Shown one piece after another: positions 1 through 14,229 of a stretch of DNA of 64,000 nt (its first letter is position 1; each line of letters starts with the position of its first letter). This DNA comes from Apostichopus japonicus (lineage: Eukaryota; Echinodermata; Holothuroidea; Aspidochirotida; Stichopodidae). Both the position numbers and the translations under genes were made by a program. Where the stretch lies: the NCBI RefSeq assembly GCF_037975245.1, contig NC_092568.1, forward strand, positions 30,298,001 to 30,362,000, in the 5' to 3' direction. A model generated the notes under the pieces. That model ran no database searches and was not told where the DNA came from. It worked only from the letters and a program-made list of their open reading frames with translations.

Positions 1-1936
1 GGTAAACATCAATTTTTACATTCTGATCAGCATTTTCACGATTTATTTCAGCCACATAATACTGTAATTATACAATAAATTTTGATGCACGCACAAAGTT
101 AGGGAAATTGGTTTCAACTAGGGTTCTACTCTCAATGCTTTCAATACAAATATTAAATCTATATTTCATTTTGGCAGAATCTAATAAATCGAAGCATTGG
201 TGAAATTGAGTAGTTGGGGGATAAATCGAAAGCCAAATCAAAGAGATCGTAACTACCCTTGACCTTTAAAACAGACGTTCTCTTAACACCATGGTGAAGT
301 AATATAACCGCATACTGTCCTATTACTACTGTATGGTAATAGCTAGGCTCATTTAGATGTTTACCATCAGACAGCAATATTAAAGCCGAAATCGGCAAAA
401 ACCAGGAAAGCTACTAGATAAGTCACATATTCTTTCCGGCAAAACCTCTCGAATGCAGCAATTTTGTTGATATGATGCCATGGTGTTGATTGTCTGAATT
501 TGCTGACCTAATAACGCAAGTTTTTGCTTCTCTGTTGCCATGTGAACGATTCTTCCAATGAGGTTAATAATATTAAAATTTATATAAAACTATGTTAAAT
601 TCCGTGGCTGGTTCTAGGAATAAGAAGGGTACAGTACATTTAATTTCATAACAGCAGTAATTACGAGGATGTATCGCAATTGCTCGTTTATAAATATGTG
701 ATATGGAAAAGCTGATTACAGAGACTAAACCTACGACAGCAAACAAGCCAATGTTCAAATCCTTCCATTTATTATGCTTAGTCAAGTTTCAGTAAGAAGT
801 AGTGGTTTGTGGATGGAAATGTGTAGGGATGGAAACTAACCAATATATACAATTCGGATGTCTTGGTTGAAACAATGGTAATCTTTGTTTGGGTAATATT
901 GTGTAGATTCAGTCAAAGTTACTGAATAATTGCAGAAAGCTTCTCTTAAATCTTCATCTAAAGCTATCCAACCCTGTTTTAAGGAAGACACATCCAACCA
1001 TCATCACTGGACTATATATCATGATAGGAAAGACTGTCATGAACAATTCCTCAAAAAGCTAAGAAAAAACTTAATCCAGTTTGGGAGATGTTCCTACAGA
1101 AAAAAGGCTGAGGACTTGATCAAGTCTAAATAATGACATCATCCAACCGCACATGCGAGCAGTTTTGTTACTGTATGTGTTTGGTCTATTTATTATTTTT
1201 ATGGATTATTCACTACAACGGAGATGGGTTTTGCAAATGCTGAATCAAAAATATTAAATCTCTTAACATGATGCCAACGGTTCTACTTTCAATACCGTTA
1301 AATATTCCACCTTGGGAAATATGAATAGAGAAATAAAGAATAGGTAAATTTGCTTTTAAAATCTGGCATCACAGTCCATTGAGAAAATGACAGCAAAAAT
1401 GGCACCTAGGATATCTCACAAACGAGCAAGATCTTTTTGCTCATCACAAAGATCTCTTTGATCATATTGAATAAGTTAAAGATGACGGCTTGATTTGTGT
1501 CTCCTTTAGGGCCAATGGCATTTACAGGACTCACAATTGCAAACATATTCATTTCTAGTCAACTCCATGCAGTATCAATACATCAACACACCATGGTATC
1601 ATCTTAGGCCAAGTTAGTGTTAACCACCATATCACACAAAACTACAGGGTAGGGGAGAGTTCAGACGAAACAGACCAAGCTACAGAATAGAGATATGGTT
1701 TCAACCTTAATCTACCAAATATCAAAAGTTGAATATTAAACTAAGGAAAAATCAAATATAACAAGCAGTCAACACAACCAAAGAAAAAAAAGCCAACTGT
1801 TTGATTACAACTAAGTGGTTGACACACAATCAAAAATGCAACTTAATCATTAAAGTCTAGGGGGGGGGGGGGGAATGGGGAACATTAAGTCAATATATAT
1901 AATTCTGTTAGTTTGTTGTAATATGTTAAACTGTAC
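1..1936 (-). other. Probable downstream intron of the arylsulfatase gene
   Basis: Lies 3' of the exon at 1937-2062 on the transcribed strand. No exon with the expected sulfatase motif was seen. It contains a 14-base G run at 1860-1873. The 67-codon plus-strand open frame at 930-1133 has no recognised domain. Confidence 0.5.
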
Positions 1937-2062
1937 CTATTAACCCTGTTGCATAGCCGGCCTCATTCTTTAACATCTCTGCGATGGTGGTTTCAGAAGG
2001 GGGCATGGAAGCTATCGAGGATACATAGATGATTACTCTGATCAGGTGATTGGAGGCGAGAC
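1937..2062 (-). CDS. Arylsulfatase, second recognised coding exon
   Basis: A 126-bp exon, phase 1 at both ends, joined across the long intron to the exon at 18933-19233. The acceptor is a pyrimidine-rich tract ending CAAAG on the minus strand; the donor is G followed by GTACAG (1936-1931). The split Gly codon is completed in frame. The 42 residues contain SMPPSETTIAEMLKNEAGYA followed by TGLIG. In sulfatases this is the segment just before the conserved K-W-H-L-G motif, whose exon must lie to the left. I found no KWHLG-like exon between 1 and 1936, so the gene probably continues beyond the window. Family match, phase and strand all agree with one gene. An intervening exon is not required by alignment to the steroid-sulfatase family. 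Confidence 0.85.
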
Positions 2063-5000
2063 CTTTGGGTAAAGAAAACAAAGAAAGCAGATATATACTT
2101 GTTATTGTTATATCAAACATCAAATGCAATCTAATTCAGAAAATCCAAACCACTTTGATACTTGTACAAATAAATCTTATCTAAAGTATACACAGATTAG
2201 TAACAAATTATGTACATACAAGGTATAAAAAGTACAACAAACAACCTATTATAGAAGTTAATCATTTCTTGAATGAATGACCTGAGGTTTCGATATCTTT
2301 GCCAATTAAATTTGTGAAGTAAACAATTGTGATACAATGTTATATCTGCTAGATGTAACCACATGTAGTTAATAAATAGCAGGGGTGCTGAGCTCTTGGT
2401 GCCATACCTAGTGAACTAGCCTCACTGTGTCTGACACACACTGCTGAATATGTAACAGAAAGGACGTACGGTATTTGTGAGAGATTTGCAGGGTTTATTT
2501 GGGGGCCGTGCTCATTTGTGGGGTCTTCAGACTTCACATTATCCTCTTATCTTATGATTGAATATGAACATTACATTATACATTCACAAGATCAGCAGAT
2601 ACTTTTGATTTTGTGAATCTCAGGATGGTTGATACTGTACATTCAGGAGGGAGGATTCAATTGGCAACAAAACTTGGAAATGGCTCAAAAATAAGGGAGA
2701 CCATATTTCTTATAGATCAGGTAGATGGAAAAGTGCTATCATTGTAATGAGACAGGTGTAGCATAGTTAAAGTCCAGAGCATAAAACTTAAATCTGATCA
2801 CTTTGACTGTTGCATTGTAACTGCAATCAGAGTGATTGGTTATCCTTATAAGTCTCAGTATTGTACGTGTTTGCCAAATTTAAACTTCGACCTTTCCAGC
2901 TTATTGCACTAAAAGCTCCATATCAATATTCATTATTTTTATTGAGTTATTTGTCATTAAACATTTTGAGCTGAATGAAATTCACCAGATTTATTAACGA
3001 GTCCGTAGATTCTATAAACTTCAATCAAAATTTGCAAGACCCGCCCAACAGATCGTACGCCAATCAAAACTCTCTGTTTTATTTTTGATCATTAGGCCTA
3101 GGACTACTTTCTCTTTCATGGCTATAGCTTGTGTTAGGTCCCTTCTCTTGAGTAGTATCTTTCTGTCGGTCTTACCGACGTAGCTTACGAAATTGTGTCA
3201 TTTCCTTCCATTGCAATCCCAAAACTGACCGGTTTGGGGATTTACGAATGTTGATCCTTACCTGTCTCCATTTTACTTATGCACTTAATCTAAATAGTCT
3301 ACAACAGCTGGTAACATTAATAACTATCGCTACCTTCCAAATTCACCATCCTCAAGGCTTACAACTGTTTTTCTAGTGTGATTTAAATCCATAAACAGTT
3401 GTTTCCAGACGTTTCCTCCTGGAATTGGGTAAAAAAAGTGGATGATACGATATAAAGGCCTAGGTTTACATCTGTGTAATGAACATGCTGATATGAGCGG
3501 TCGCATTGATTTACGGTAAATCGTTTGCGCCATAAGGGCAACAGAAAATAAATATCTTTCTTTCGATTGCAACAACCTTTCACCATTAAACCCCCTTGTT
3601 TGACAAATTCATCAGCAAACACGTATTGTGACTTTAAAACGTGGAACTAACTTTAAAAGCGACTGAAACAACAACCCCTCAAGATTTTGGTAATGTTACT
3701 TTTCTGTTCACTTTTCAAAAATGAAATCCTTTATATAGACACAAAGGGAACGAAATAAACTGCAAACACTTAAATGTGTTCAACATCCAAGTACGTGGTT
3801 GCGTGAGAGACATACACTGTAACAGTTTACAAACACTTCCCACTCAAGTTTCACTTTTGAAGGTAACTGGTGCAAATGTTCCATAACAAGTGTTATGAAG
3901 GACATCTCACCTTTCAATCTCACATCCTGTTCAATGGGGTTACCAGCTGTTACTTTATATATACACCCTGAATAGCTTTTGTTTTGAAACAATGAGATCT
4001 AAATACCGAGTATTATGTGCACATTATGAATGCTCATATTTGCAGACAATGCTAGGACACTTGCAACTGGGGGGGGGGGGAAGTCTTTAATACAAAAATA
4101 CTTTTCTCTTTTTCCTGATCTCATGTGATAAACAACACTAGACAATGTAAAACAGGACGTTTGCAAAATTTGGAGATCAAAATTATGTACTCTATAATTA
4201 CTTACTATTACTGGATTTTTTAATTTTCAGATTTGGATAAAAATCTACAGTAGTGGTATATATGTATAATATGATCTCTTCTGATTTTCGCAATATCCAA
4301 TACATTTGGGTATAAATGGGTATAGTTGGCTATAGAGGTGGGTTGGTGTCTCCTTCAAGCTCTGCTCTTTCAACGTTGCTTAGGGGCTGCAAAGTTTGTT
4401 CAAACACATGATTGTGAATAAATCCAGTATTATTGACCATAATTTACAGTCAAAGAATGATTCATGGGCCGAACAAAAATTGTTTCCTTTATCAAGTTGG
4501 TTTATTGAACTTAGAATTATGCAAATGAAGTAGAGAATAATCATAATCAGAATGTAAATCAGATAACTGTGTTTGAACATCACTTATTGTGGTTCAACTG
4601 ATTAGCTGGCAGTAAACAAGAAGATACAGTACTGTACGTTGATGTAAGAATAATATTTACACAAGACACCGGCATTGTGAAAGGCAACCTTAATTGAAGC
4701 AAAACAAAGAGAAACATTTGCACAAAAAGCACTATCATTAAGTCTCCAAATTTCATCTTTCCTCTTTCCTAATATTGTTATCTACCATGTTAAGAACAGC
4801 AGTACTACCCACCCATTCATAATAATGGCTACAGTATTAAGCTTGGCCAATATTTGCAGAACTGCAAAACATTGATTTGTGTTAATGCCACAGCATACTG
4901 TACATGTTTCCCAATTCCACAAGAAATTATCTTATCTCCATCACTCCCCTTTCCCTGCAATTTACTTTCAACCCTTCCCTCCCCCTCCATATACACATCC

Positions 5001-5068
5001 TCCCCTTACGAATACTGAACGGCATGAGCATATCATTTGAGATGTGCAATTAATAGGCCGTGCCTATA

Positions 5069-5110
5069 CTTTTCATGTACATTTCGTACATGTATACATG
5101 TACATAAAAG
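5069..5110. repeat. Inverted repeat around a TACATGTA cluster
   Basis: CTTTTCATGTACAT is inverted at 5098-5110 with one mismatch. The 15-base spacer itself contains further GTACATGTA-type palindromic sequence. Confidence 0.7.
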
Positions 5111-6817
5111 TCTGTTCCTAGGAGTTTTGATTTGATTTATTCGCACTCAGATTGTTCAAAATACAAATATACAAAATACAAAAGACAACTATTACAAAGA
5201 CAAAGTAGACAAAGAGGACGGAAAAGAAAAGAACAAAAAGAGTAACAGGAGCTAAACCCATTAGGCTGACTGAACGTCGGCCCTTTTCCAATGGGGCCCT
5301 ATAGACGAAAAATTGCACAAAGAATGGAAAAGACTAGGGAACCAATAAATAAGACACAAAAAAAAAAGACACAAAAATTGTTGAGTTGATTATAATCTAC
5401 TGATAATAGCTTGAATGATTTAGCTTTGAATTACAAATTGAACGAACTATTTTGGACAGAGATGACACCTTTGATAGTCTTTGTAAAGTATGAACCACAG
5501 ACAATTAGGCTATTGATCTGTAGAATTAATGCATTGAGTGGGAATGAGTACATGTCTGGAGATCCAACGAGTGGGAAGTGAATCATGACAGTCTGCTTTG
5601 GTTTATTTTAAGTGAGCCGTGAAATGTCTAACCTATTTAACATTATAACTGTTCATGTGTACATTAAAAAGGCTCTTAGTAAACTAATACCTTTTAAAGC
5701 CTTTTACGTTTTTAAAGTGGATAAAAAGCATACCGTGAAGTTAATTGTGTGTCACATACTGCGCTAGCTGTATATAATTATATCAAATTGCTTTCTATTG
5801 CCCCTTTAGCGAGAGCATACAGACCTTGTAAAACTGAAAAGTATAGTAACTTCTGATGGATGAGACAACTACCAAAGAATACAAATATTTATTTAAATTC
5901 ACTGGCAAAAAGAAAATGGACGTCATAATCGTCATTACTGCCCTTATGAGGACAACATTCTCTGCATTCTGAGGACGTGTGTATATACAAAATGTAAAAA
6001 TTCTCAAAATCACTCTCAAAATCGCCCGTAAGCAGGAAACCCTGGAGGACAATCATAATAATGAATGCAAATTAGAGATTTGACCCTACTATTAGTTGGC
6101 AAAGTTGGCATTTATAAGGGTAGATGGAATTATGCGCACACTGACTGATTGTATCGGGGAGTTGTTTATACTGAGCAGCTCTCAGGTCGAACTTTGTATA
6201 AATACGAATATGAGATCTCTACAATTATGCAGCCCTTGCAAATCTGAGTAGTTTAATTTGACCTTAATTTGGAAGGGAATAGGGAGCTCAGATGATAGGT
6301 GTGCTTCATTTGCTTCCACACTTTTGCTTTTATGTTATGGATAGCTTTACACGCAGTATTTAGATAATAATTAGAAAATGAAATGCTCCGTATAATGTCC
6401 TGTACTTGGTCGACAAAAGATCCCCAAAACACTAAAAAAATGTGTAGCTGCTACGTGCTCGTATTTTAGGCCTAGGGTACATGTTCACCAGCAGTTACTA
6501 CGAGCCGGCAACTACAGCATAACGTGTACTCGCGCATGCTATAAAAAAATAGTTGTGAGGGAATGAATATATTTTATTATTAATTTGTTTTACTAGATCC
6601 TCCTGAACTGAACAATTTTTGAAGTGTGTACTTTCTGTTTCCACCAGCAGCAGATAAAACTGATTTTTTTTGTTTACAAGTACTACAAAGTACATGTAGC
6701 CATCTATTGATTGATTACATGAGGGTTATTTACATCAAACTTAGGAGATCAATAACATAATTGACGGTGCTCTCGTTAATTAACTCTGGATGTTTTTTTT
6801 ACACGGTCAGTCTGTGC

Positions 6818-6835
6818 ACAGACTGTGCACAGTAC
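6818..6835. repeat. Perfect 18-bp palindrome
   Basis: CAGTCTGTGCACAGACTG is its own reverse complement and is followed directly by a second TGCACAG. Confidence 0.85.
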
Positions 6836-7317
6836 TGTTGTCTGTAGCTTGAAGAGGTTCTTGTGAATTCTAGGAAAAAATTAAATTATATAACAAATGT
6901 ACAAGTAAACTGACTATGAATATTTCATATATTGTTTTAATATCCTAAATCTAAAATGTTGCAAGGTTAATAAGTTTTATGAGGAAATGGTGAGGCTTAA
7001 GAATTAATCAATGAACATAGAAATGAATATTGGGTAATAATATTTCATGATTTGTTTTAAGACGTATCTTAAGTTTATGCCAGAAAAAAAAAAAAGTATT
7101 ATGTGCAAATGGTGAGACCAAAGAATTATATGGACCAACATATTTACCTGATTGCAGAAACTAGCTATAATTTTTATTGTAAACAAAAGTTTTGCGCCAA
7201 CCTTGCTCATGTTTAATTCCACACGATTGGCCCTCCTTAACCCCCCCCCTCCCTTCTCCTTCCTTCCCCTACCAATAGTAAAATTCAAAAAATTACTGGA
7301 TATTTATGAGGAATGAG

Positions 7318-7430
7318 CTTACCTGTCTCCACCAAAACTTAGCACTCTCGTTTTACCGTGCCTAGAATAAACTGGTAACCTTTTAACACTGTGCGCCCTC
7401 TTATATCGGGATCTCTCCGGCCAATGCCCT
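7318..7430 (-). repeat. Dispersed repeat family, copy 1 (inverted)
   Basis: About 113 bp matching, in opposite orientation, the copies at 7771-7881 and 9091-9198. Shared landmarks are a GGCATTG start, GCGCACAGTGTT, GGTAACC and a GGAGACAGGTAAG end. Unknown family. Confidence 0.75.
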
Positions 7431-7770
7431 TACTTCTTATGATACCGCTTCCCCTTCCCAAAGTGGCTTCCCTTACCTACGGTATACCTGGAGTAGCCTC
7501 CTCCCTGTATGGAGGCTACTGTACTCTCACCTATACGCTGTACTCTTAGAATCAACTCTCTTCAATACATTGAGTGAACCTGTAAGATGCAGAATATTTG
7601 ACTATATGCATTTCCATGATCTCAGGGTGTCACAGAACAAAAACCTTATTCCAAAAAGGTGAAAAAGGTCTCAAGAAAACACAGTTCTGAACAAATTGAA
7701 GATGGGAAGAAAAAAATCTACGCACAAAACCGTACGTCTAGGCATGTCTTGGTGGTAGAATAAGAAGGGG

Positions 7771-7881
7771 GGGCATTGATAGGAGAGGTCCGGACATAGA
7801 GGGCGCACAGTGTTGAAAGGTAACCAGTTCGTTCTGGGCATGGCAGAACGAGAGTGCTAACGTTGTGGGGAGACAGATAAG
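7771..7881 (+). repeat. Dispersed repeat family, copy 2
   Basis: Same family as 7318-7430 and 9091-9198. The GACAGGTAAG end is mutated to GACAGATAAG here. Confidence 0.75.
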
Positions 7882-8182
7882 CCAGGGATGAAGGGGAAAA
7901 AAATGAATCACACTTGTAGTTGGGAATCTATGTTCTAAGGTGTATTTAAAAGGTAAAGTCATTGGCAGACCTTGCATGATCTCATGAATTTCTGCATATC
8001 TCAAGATGACATTTGTTAAGACAGTGAAGACTTTATCTGACCTTGACTGCACATATTAATAGCACTTAAGCAGCTTTATAATAATATAACTGCCTCCAGA
8101 ATTAAATTAAAATAAAATAAAAATGTCAGCAAACTGCTTATCCACAAGAGAGCCTGTGTAATAGATTGTGTAAAAGTAAGTT

Positions 8183-8224
8183 GGCCTGACGTTTCGATCC
8201 TAGCAGGATCTTCTTCAGAGGCTA
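8183..8224 (-). repeat. Dispersed stem-loop motif ending GAAACGTCAGGCC
   Basis: On the minus strand: CTCTGAAGAA, then a 5-bp stem GATCC/GGATC around loop TGCTA, then GAAACGTCAGGCC. The same motif with a paired sequence change lies at 41154-41200. Confidence 0.65.
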
Positions 8225-8500
8225 AAATGGCTCCAGAATTAACAGATTTACTATGGATACAGTGTACATACAGTACATATTTCAGGCTTACAATTAATTG
8301 GCATATCAGGATGTATACACTCAGGATAATTAGTACAATTATATAATTACAGGACTAACAAAATATACAGTAGCAGGAAACACCGGAAACATTCAACACA
8401 AACATACTGTAGATATTGAAAGTTTATAGATTTCGTTTCCAGAACAAACAAAGAAGTAACAAAATATAACAGGAAAAGCAGAGACATCAGTCACTTCTGA

Positions 8501-8600
8501 GCTTTACTGTAGGTAAAGGTTATATGCTTTACTGTAGGTAAAGGTAAAGGTAGGTAGGTAAAGGTAGGTAAAGGCTTTACTGTAGGTAAAGGTTATATGC
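8501..8600. repeat. Tandem repeat of GCTTTACTGTAGGTAAAGGT
   Basis: Three full copies of the 20-bp core, separated by TATAT spacers and by shorter AGGTAAAGGT/AGGTAGGT slippage units. One isolated related core lies near 25098. Confidence 0.85.
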
Positions 8601-9090
8601 AAGCTGCCTGCATGTATACATCAAGGTGAGCTACTGTATATGTGTTGGGGATACAGTAAGTACTGTTCAACCTAATCATGATCAAGTAAAGAGGGTCAAG
8701 TCACCCTTCCTGCGATTTTATGCAACTCACAAACTGTGAAGTTACGAGACAATGAGCAGCCCCGTACTTCGTACTTGGCATGTTTAAAAGAAACCTTCTG
8801 GAACAAAATGAATCGACAACTGGACTTACGATACAAAGAGTTCAGTCTGTGAAGGAAAATTGAGTAAAATTTGGAAATATACTGGAAAGTTTGGTAATTG
8901 TGTAAGCTTAACTTTTGAGAATTGAGGCTTCATTTCACTGTCAGATAAGAACAGAAGAATATAGTGTCATAACTTAGTTCCAACTTGGGCTTGAATAATC
9001 TAAAACTTACTGCTACCGTAAGGACTAAATCCGAAGGGAAAATTCTGATCGATAAAAACGTGTGGGCACTTGAGATGGCAGAACAAGGAG

Positions 9091-9198
9091 GGGCATTGAC
9101 CGAGGAGCTGGTCATGGAGGGTGCACAGTGTTAAAGGGTTACCATGGACATTATATGCACCGCAGAATGGGTGCAAAGGGCGTGAGGAGACAGGTAAG
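9091..9198 (+). repeat. Dispersed repeat family, copy 3
   Basis: Same family as the copies at 7318 and 7771, more diverged in the middle. It keeps the donor-like GACAGGTAAG end. Confidence 0.7.
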
Positions 9199-9664
9199 CG
9201 AGGAGTGAAGTAAATATAGGTTTTCATCATCTGGAGACAAAATAAGAAAACAAATTTGGAGAAACAAAATTGTGGGCATCTCTGGGATAAGCCTTGGTTC
9301 CAAAATAAAACTTTTATTCTGATATAATGTTTACACAAATGTCCTTTTTTGTGCCTCACACATCTGTGTCTAATGATCTGTAATGGGTGAACTAGAAGGA
9401 AAAGAGATAATAAAGAAGAAATGAAAAGAAAAGGAAGAATGCATGACAGGAATATCAAAAGAACAATGTCAAACAATAAATGTGTTTGCATGGACAGTTA
9501 AAGTCCTAGAAAGGAGAGGGACTTAAATGGTTATCCGGAGTGCAGTATTTTAGGTAAAATGAGAAGCAAGGTACAGGCATTAACACTATGACTATGAGTG
9601 AAAATTATAGCACACACACAAACACACATGTAGAGAAACATAGCGACAGGATAAAACAAAATAA

Positions 9665-10003
9665 GTGAATTCATACGCTCGTTTTACAGATTAATACATG
9701 TAGGAATCGATTGAACAATTTATCATGACAAGATGTTTTTTCGTTCAAGCTTAGGATAACAATGTCAGGAAAAACAAACTAGTGAATTCAAGCATAAGTT
9801 TTACAGATTAAGATGTAGGAAACAATTGAACAATTCATGAGGACATGTTTTTCTTTCAAGGATAACAATGTCAGGAAAATACAAAACTAGTGAACTCATG
9901 CATTAGTTTTACAGATTAACATATAGGAAACAATTGAACAAGTTATGACAACAGGGTATTATAATTTATGACAACAGGGTATTTTATCAAGGATAACAAT
10001 GTC
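9665..10003. repeat. Three-copy tandem repeat, about 108-117 bp period
   Basis: Units begin GTGAATTC or GTGAACTC at 9665, 9782 and 9890. Each contains TTTTACAGATTAA, GAACAA and AGGATAACAATGTC. The third has an internal duplication of TTATGACAACAGGGTATT. Confidence 0.85.
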
Positions 10004-10914
10004 TTGTTTCCTAATCAAAACTATATAGTTGATGTTAGAGTATTTGCAAATTGACTCACATGAACATCACGTTACAGTATGCTCACTGATGCATCAAAAG
10101 CACATGATGTTATAATAAAAGAGCCAAATTTCCCTCTGCCCCCCACCCCTTCCTCATACCACTGACCAACTACGATACATAACCAATCGAATAGCACCAG
10201 TTTAAAGTACTGACCGACTTGGGGAATGTTTCTTATTTTTTTTACAAACTTGAGTAATAAATATAGAGAGTCAAGGTTATATACTTTAGTTATATAGAAT
10301 AATACAACACTAGAGTGCACATGTCGTGTATGTCCATTGCCAAGTCTGAAGCATATAAATAACTGACTCCAATGTTTGTAAAAATGTCTCAGAGGGTAAA
10401 TCGTAGTCACTGTATACACCAAGTCGAACACGCCCGTTTTGCAATCACACTGGTGTGAATTGATCTATGAACAGTACTGTAGTCAAACCCATCACAACGC
10501 TTGATAATTAATGTCACTTAATTCTTTGCTGGCAAGGTTTGAACTTTTACGGTACTTCAGCCTTCACTCCTTTTTGAAAGTGTTTTTCATGTAGATACCA
10601 AAATAGCAAATACCCATGTATATACACTTACTTGCATGACACCTGAGCCTAGTTGACAATTGATGTGATAATACGATGTACGTTAATAATTAAATTAAGC
10701 TACAGTACTGTAGCCTAACGTGCTGTAGGTGCATACCAATGTGATAAACTTAGCACAAAGGCAATCAAATGCACACTGCAGACTTGTATCTACTGTACAG
10801 TGGTACTATTAAAGTACAGTTGCTTAAAGTTGAGATTTGAAGGTAACGTCTGCACCATTACCTGGATATAACTTAGTATCAATTTTCTATTTTTTGTTGT
10901 GGGGAGTGCTACAG

Positions 10915-11450
10915 TATGAATGTGCTGGTAAATATCACTTTAGCACATCTTTCTTCACAATAGCTATAAAAGTATTAGATGTTCCCGTACAAAATGTATA
11001 TGATGCAATATTAAAGCAGCTTTCAGTATCATTATTCCTGTAAAATATGGCCTCCTGAAGTGGTATGGATCATATGACAAGAGCCCACTCTAGTGTTATC
11101 TCACCCAATGTTGGTCTTAAACAACTTTATTGCAGGCTTTGGCAAAAAACATTGATTTCAATTATACCAGGAAGGAACTGTGAGAAGGGTTATGAATTTG
11201 CTGGTAGATATCACTTTAGCACATCTTTCTTCACAATACAGGGGGTCTATGATTTAAATGTTTCCATACAAAATGTATATGATGCAATATTAAAGCAGCC
11301 TTCAGTATCATTATTCCTGTAACATACGGCATCTTTAAGTGGTATGGATCATATGACAAGAGCCCACTCTAGTGTTATCTCACTCTAAGTTGGTCTTAAA
11401 ACAACTTTATTGCAAACTAAGGCAAAGACATTTGATAGCAATTATACCCA
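10915..11450. repeat. Tandem duplication, 276-bp period
   Basis: Copies start TATGAAT at 10915 and 11191. Long stretches are identical (for example TATCACTTTAGCACATCTTT and GATCATATGACAAGAGCCCA). The open frames across it are by-products. Confidence 0.9.
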
Positions 11451-13112
11451 GACCGAATTATATGCTAATTTACGTTTGGTTTAGAGCTACAGTAACTTAA
11501 TACAGATTCCTTGCTTGTACAAAAATCATTCCTGCCCCCTTTTATAAAATTCAAATGTACTTGATGATATTTGTGCAGACGAATCAATACAGATCAAGTG
11601 CTGATCACATAAATAAAAATGTATATGAAAGGGATTTGAAAAACAAATTATGCCAGTGACCAGGGGAGGGAATGTAGGAAGGGGGAGGGTAACGAAGGAA
11701 GGGGCGGGGGGTGGGAGAAGAAAAGAAAGAAAAACAGCCCATACATGTATTTATTTCCCTATGTAAATTGTGCATATACTGCATTAGAGGGAGGACCAGT
11801 GTAAACACTAATTACTTTATACAATGAAACAATCAGAAGCAGAATTATACTGATCACTATATACAATTCAGTTAAAAACTGGTCATGAGCAGTCTGTGTC
11901 ATATATGACAGCAAGGTCAACACCAATCTTTATGCAGGAACTGCAATGAACACAACTATAGTCAAATATATAATGCAAACATTGTCAAAGAATCAAAGAT
12001 GGTCTGAAGCGAGCTTTACAAACATTGTGGCCAGCGAGTTTGGGGGTTGCTAAGTATGTAATGCTTTTAGATGGACATTTCAAAACGTTTTGTAAAAAAT
12101 TGGCCAAAATTACTATGAAAAGGCGAAGAGCAAGGCCGTCAAAAATCTGTTGGATCTGCATGTGCAAAATATTACGGTATAATATTGTTCACGATGGAAT
12201 GTATTTTAAACTACGTCATTAATTGCTTTATACCACTGCATATTTACTGTACTGTAGCTACAGTAATGTCACTGCACTACTGTACATGCACATGCATTAC
12301 TGGATACTGTACATCCACTAAATCTACGTTAACCGTGCTACTACATGACAAGTACCGTACAGCAGTTCAAAATCGTTTTCCATCTGCTTGCACGCATTCC
12401 AGGGACAACTGGCTTCTGAGCTCTATTCAAATTACTGTTTACTAATACTTCAAACTTGAGATGAAACAAAACTGCAATTTCAAATTATTTCGCTGAAAAA
12501 AACAGGGAGTTGTTGTGTTTTTACACTGTGTTTGTAGAGCACTTCAGGGTCTTCTCGCCATATTCAAGACTCCATGGATTATACAGAGAAACTTAATGAA
12601 TCCATTAATAATCTGTAATGTATAAGAATGTGTTGTAAGTTCTACATGGGTACTATAATGAAGAAGGAAGAGAGAGTTTCCAACCATGTGCATTATTGTT
12701 CATGGACTTGTGAAAATACTATATGTATAACATAAAACATGCTTTAATGTGCTATGTTGCAATATTCTGAATAACTTTATGATGTGGAGACATATATATG
12801 TATCGCAAGAGAGTCTATGGCTACAGTAGTCTTTCCTTTCGCAGTTCCTGTAATATCTTTTGGCTGCTTAATTATTCTTTCTCATAAGTTCTACATGGGA
12901 TGGAGGTGTTGATGCAGATCATGGCTTTGGGGATGGGGAATATTGAGGGAAATGTTGATAGGGAAAGAGGGAGCAACTTGACCACACCATTTCTTCTACT
13001 AGAAATTCAGCTAAATAACTACAGGAGAAAAGTTTCTCAGTTTTCATCTAATAGCAAGGTTCTACCAATGAATATCATTGGTGGATGCACAGTGAAGTTC
13101 TCAGTTGGAAGG

Positions 13113-13190
13113 GATTGGGTTGGGACAGGGTAGGTATGGGGAGGGGTAGGGTTGGGTAGGGACAGGGTAGATATGGGGAGGGGTAGGGAC
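13113..13190. repeat. G-rich two-copy tandem repeat
   Basis: Two roughly 38-bp units of GGGACAGGGTAGGTATGGGG type followed by GAGGGGTAGGG. The many GGG runs could form G-quadruplexes. Confidence 0.75.
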
Positions 13191-14229
13191 ACGTTCTATC
13201 CATTCATTTTCTTGAATTCCTTCTTTAGCCACTGTGTCCTTTTCACAAATTTTGCTCTCGTGAGCTACAGTAAGTACCTTGAGGATAGAGGACATGAACA
13301 AGGGGGGGGGGGGGAGGAGGACAATATGTGGTAATCTAGGCTGGCCATCTTGAGCCATCTCCCCACTGAATATGTTGTCATGCAGGTCACCTTACTGTAG
13401 ACTATACTATCAAGCCTTCTATTTATCAGCAAAAACAAAAAATAACCTAAATTACTGTACAAGCCAAAGTAGTTTGACCACTCTTCAAAGTGGACTCTTC
13501 AAAGTGGACTCTCCTTCCAGCTCACCGGGAATGTCCTCTCGGTCATCAAATTATAGACATACTGTTTTAACCCTCGAACAAAATAGATTAGACCAATGTA
13601 TCTGTATTCTGTAACAATACAGTAGCATTGTTTTTAGGAGTACCTAACGATAACAGTGGGCTACAGCAGAGTATGTTTCAGCCCTTTTGCTGTAGATACA
13701 GTAATCTTTCAAATTGGATTCTCTATTCAATAAACAGAATATCTTACTGTACAATACATTCTACTACTGTATACAACCAGCTTAGCTGAAAATCGTCATT
13801 GTCGAGCGAGTTAAATATCAAACCTACAGTATAAACAGGTACTGAGTATTTGATCAGATAATCACACCCTCCTACATTTTTATGTTCCAATTGAAGATTA
13901 ATGAGCCAGAAGGGAATGAATGCACATTCCATCTCCATGCAGACAACATTTAAGCACCATGTGGTCACATGTTATACACAAGTTGCAACCTATTGAAATG
14001 TTGAAATTTCATTTCATATTTTGGAAAGAAAGTTGAATAGTTTTAAAGCTAAATGACCTACTGTGCATAAACTGTCACTACAGTATGTTGATATTGAACA
14101 AATTGAAACTGATTAAAGTCAACCCCAAAAAGTCGCTTGACAGAATTAAAGTAGCAGGTCATGTACTGTTCACATACTGGGTTGGACGATTACTGTATCT
14201 ATAATCAATAATATTAAGTATAAATACGT

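Noticed and set aside
9000-9491. 163-codon minus-strand open frame
   Set aside because: It overlaps a dispersed repeat and low-complexity sequence, has no recognisable domain, and lies inside the sulfatase intron.
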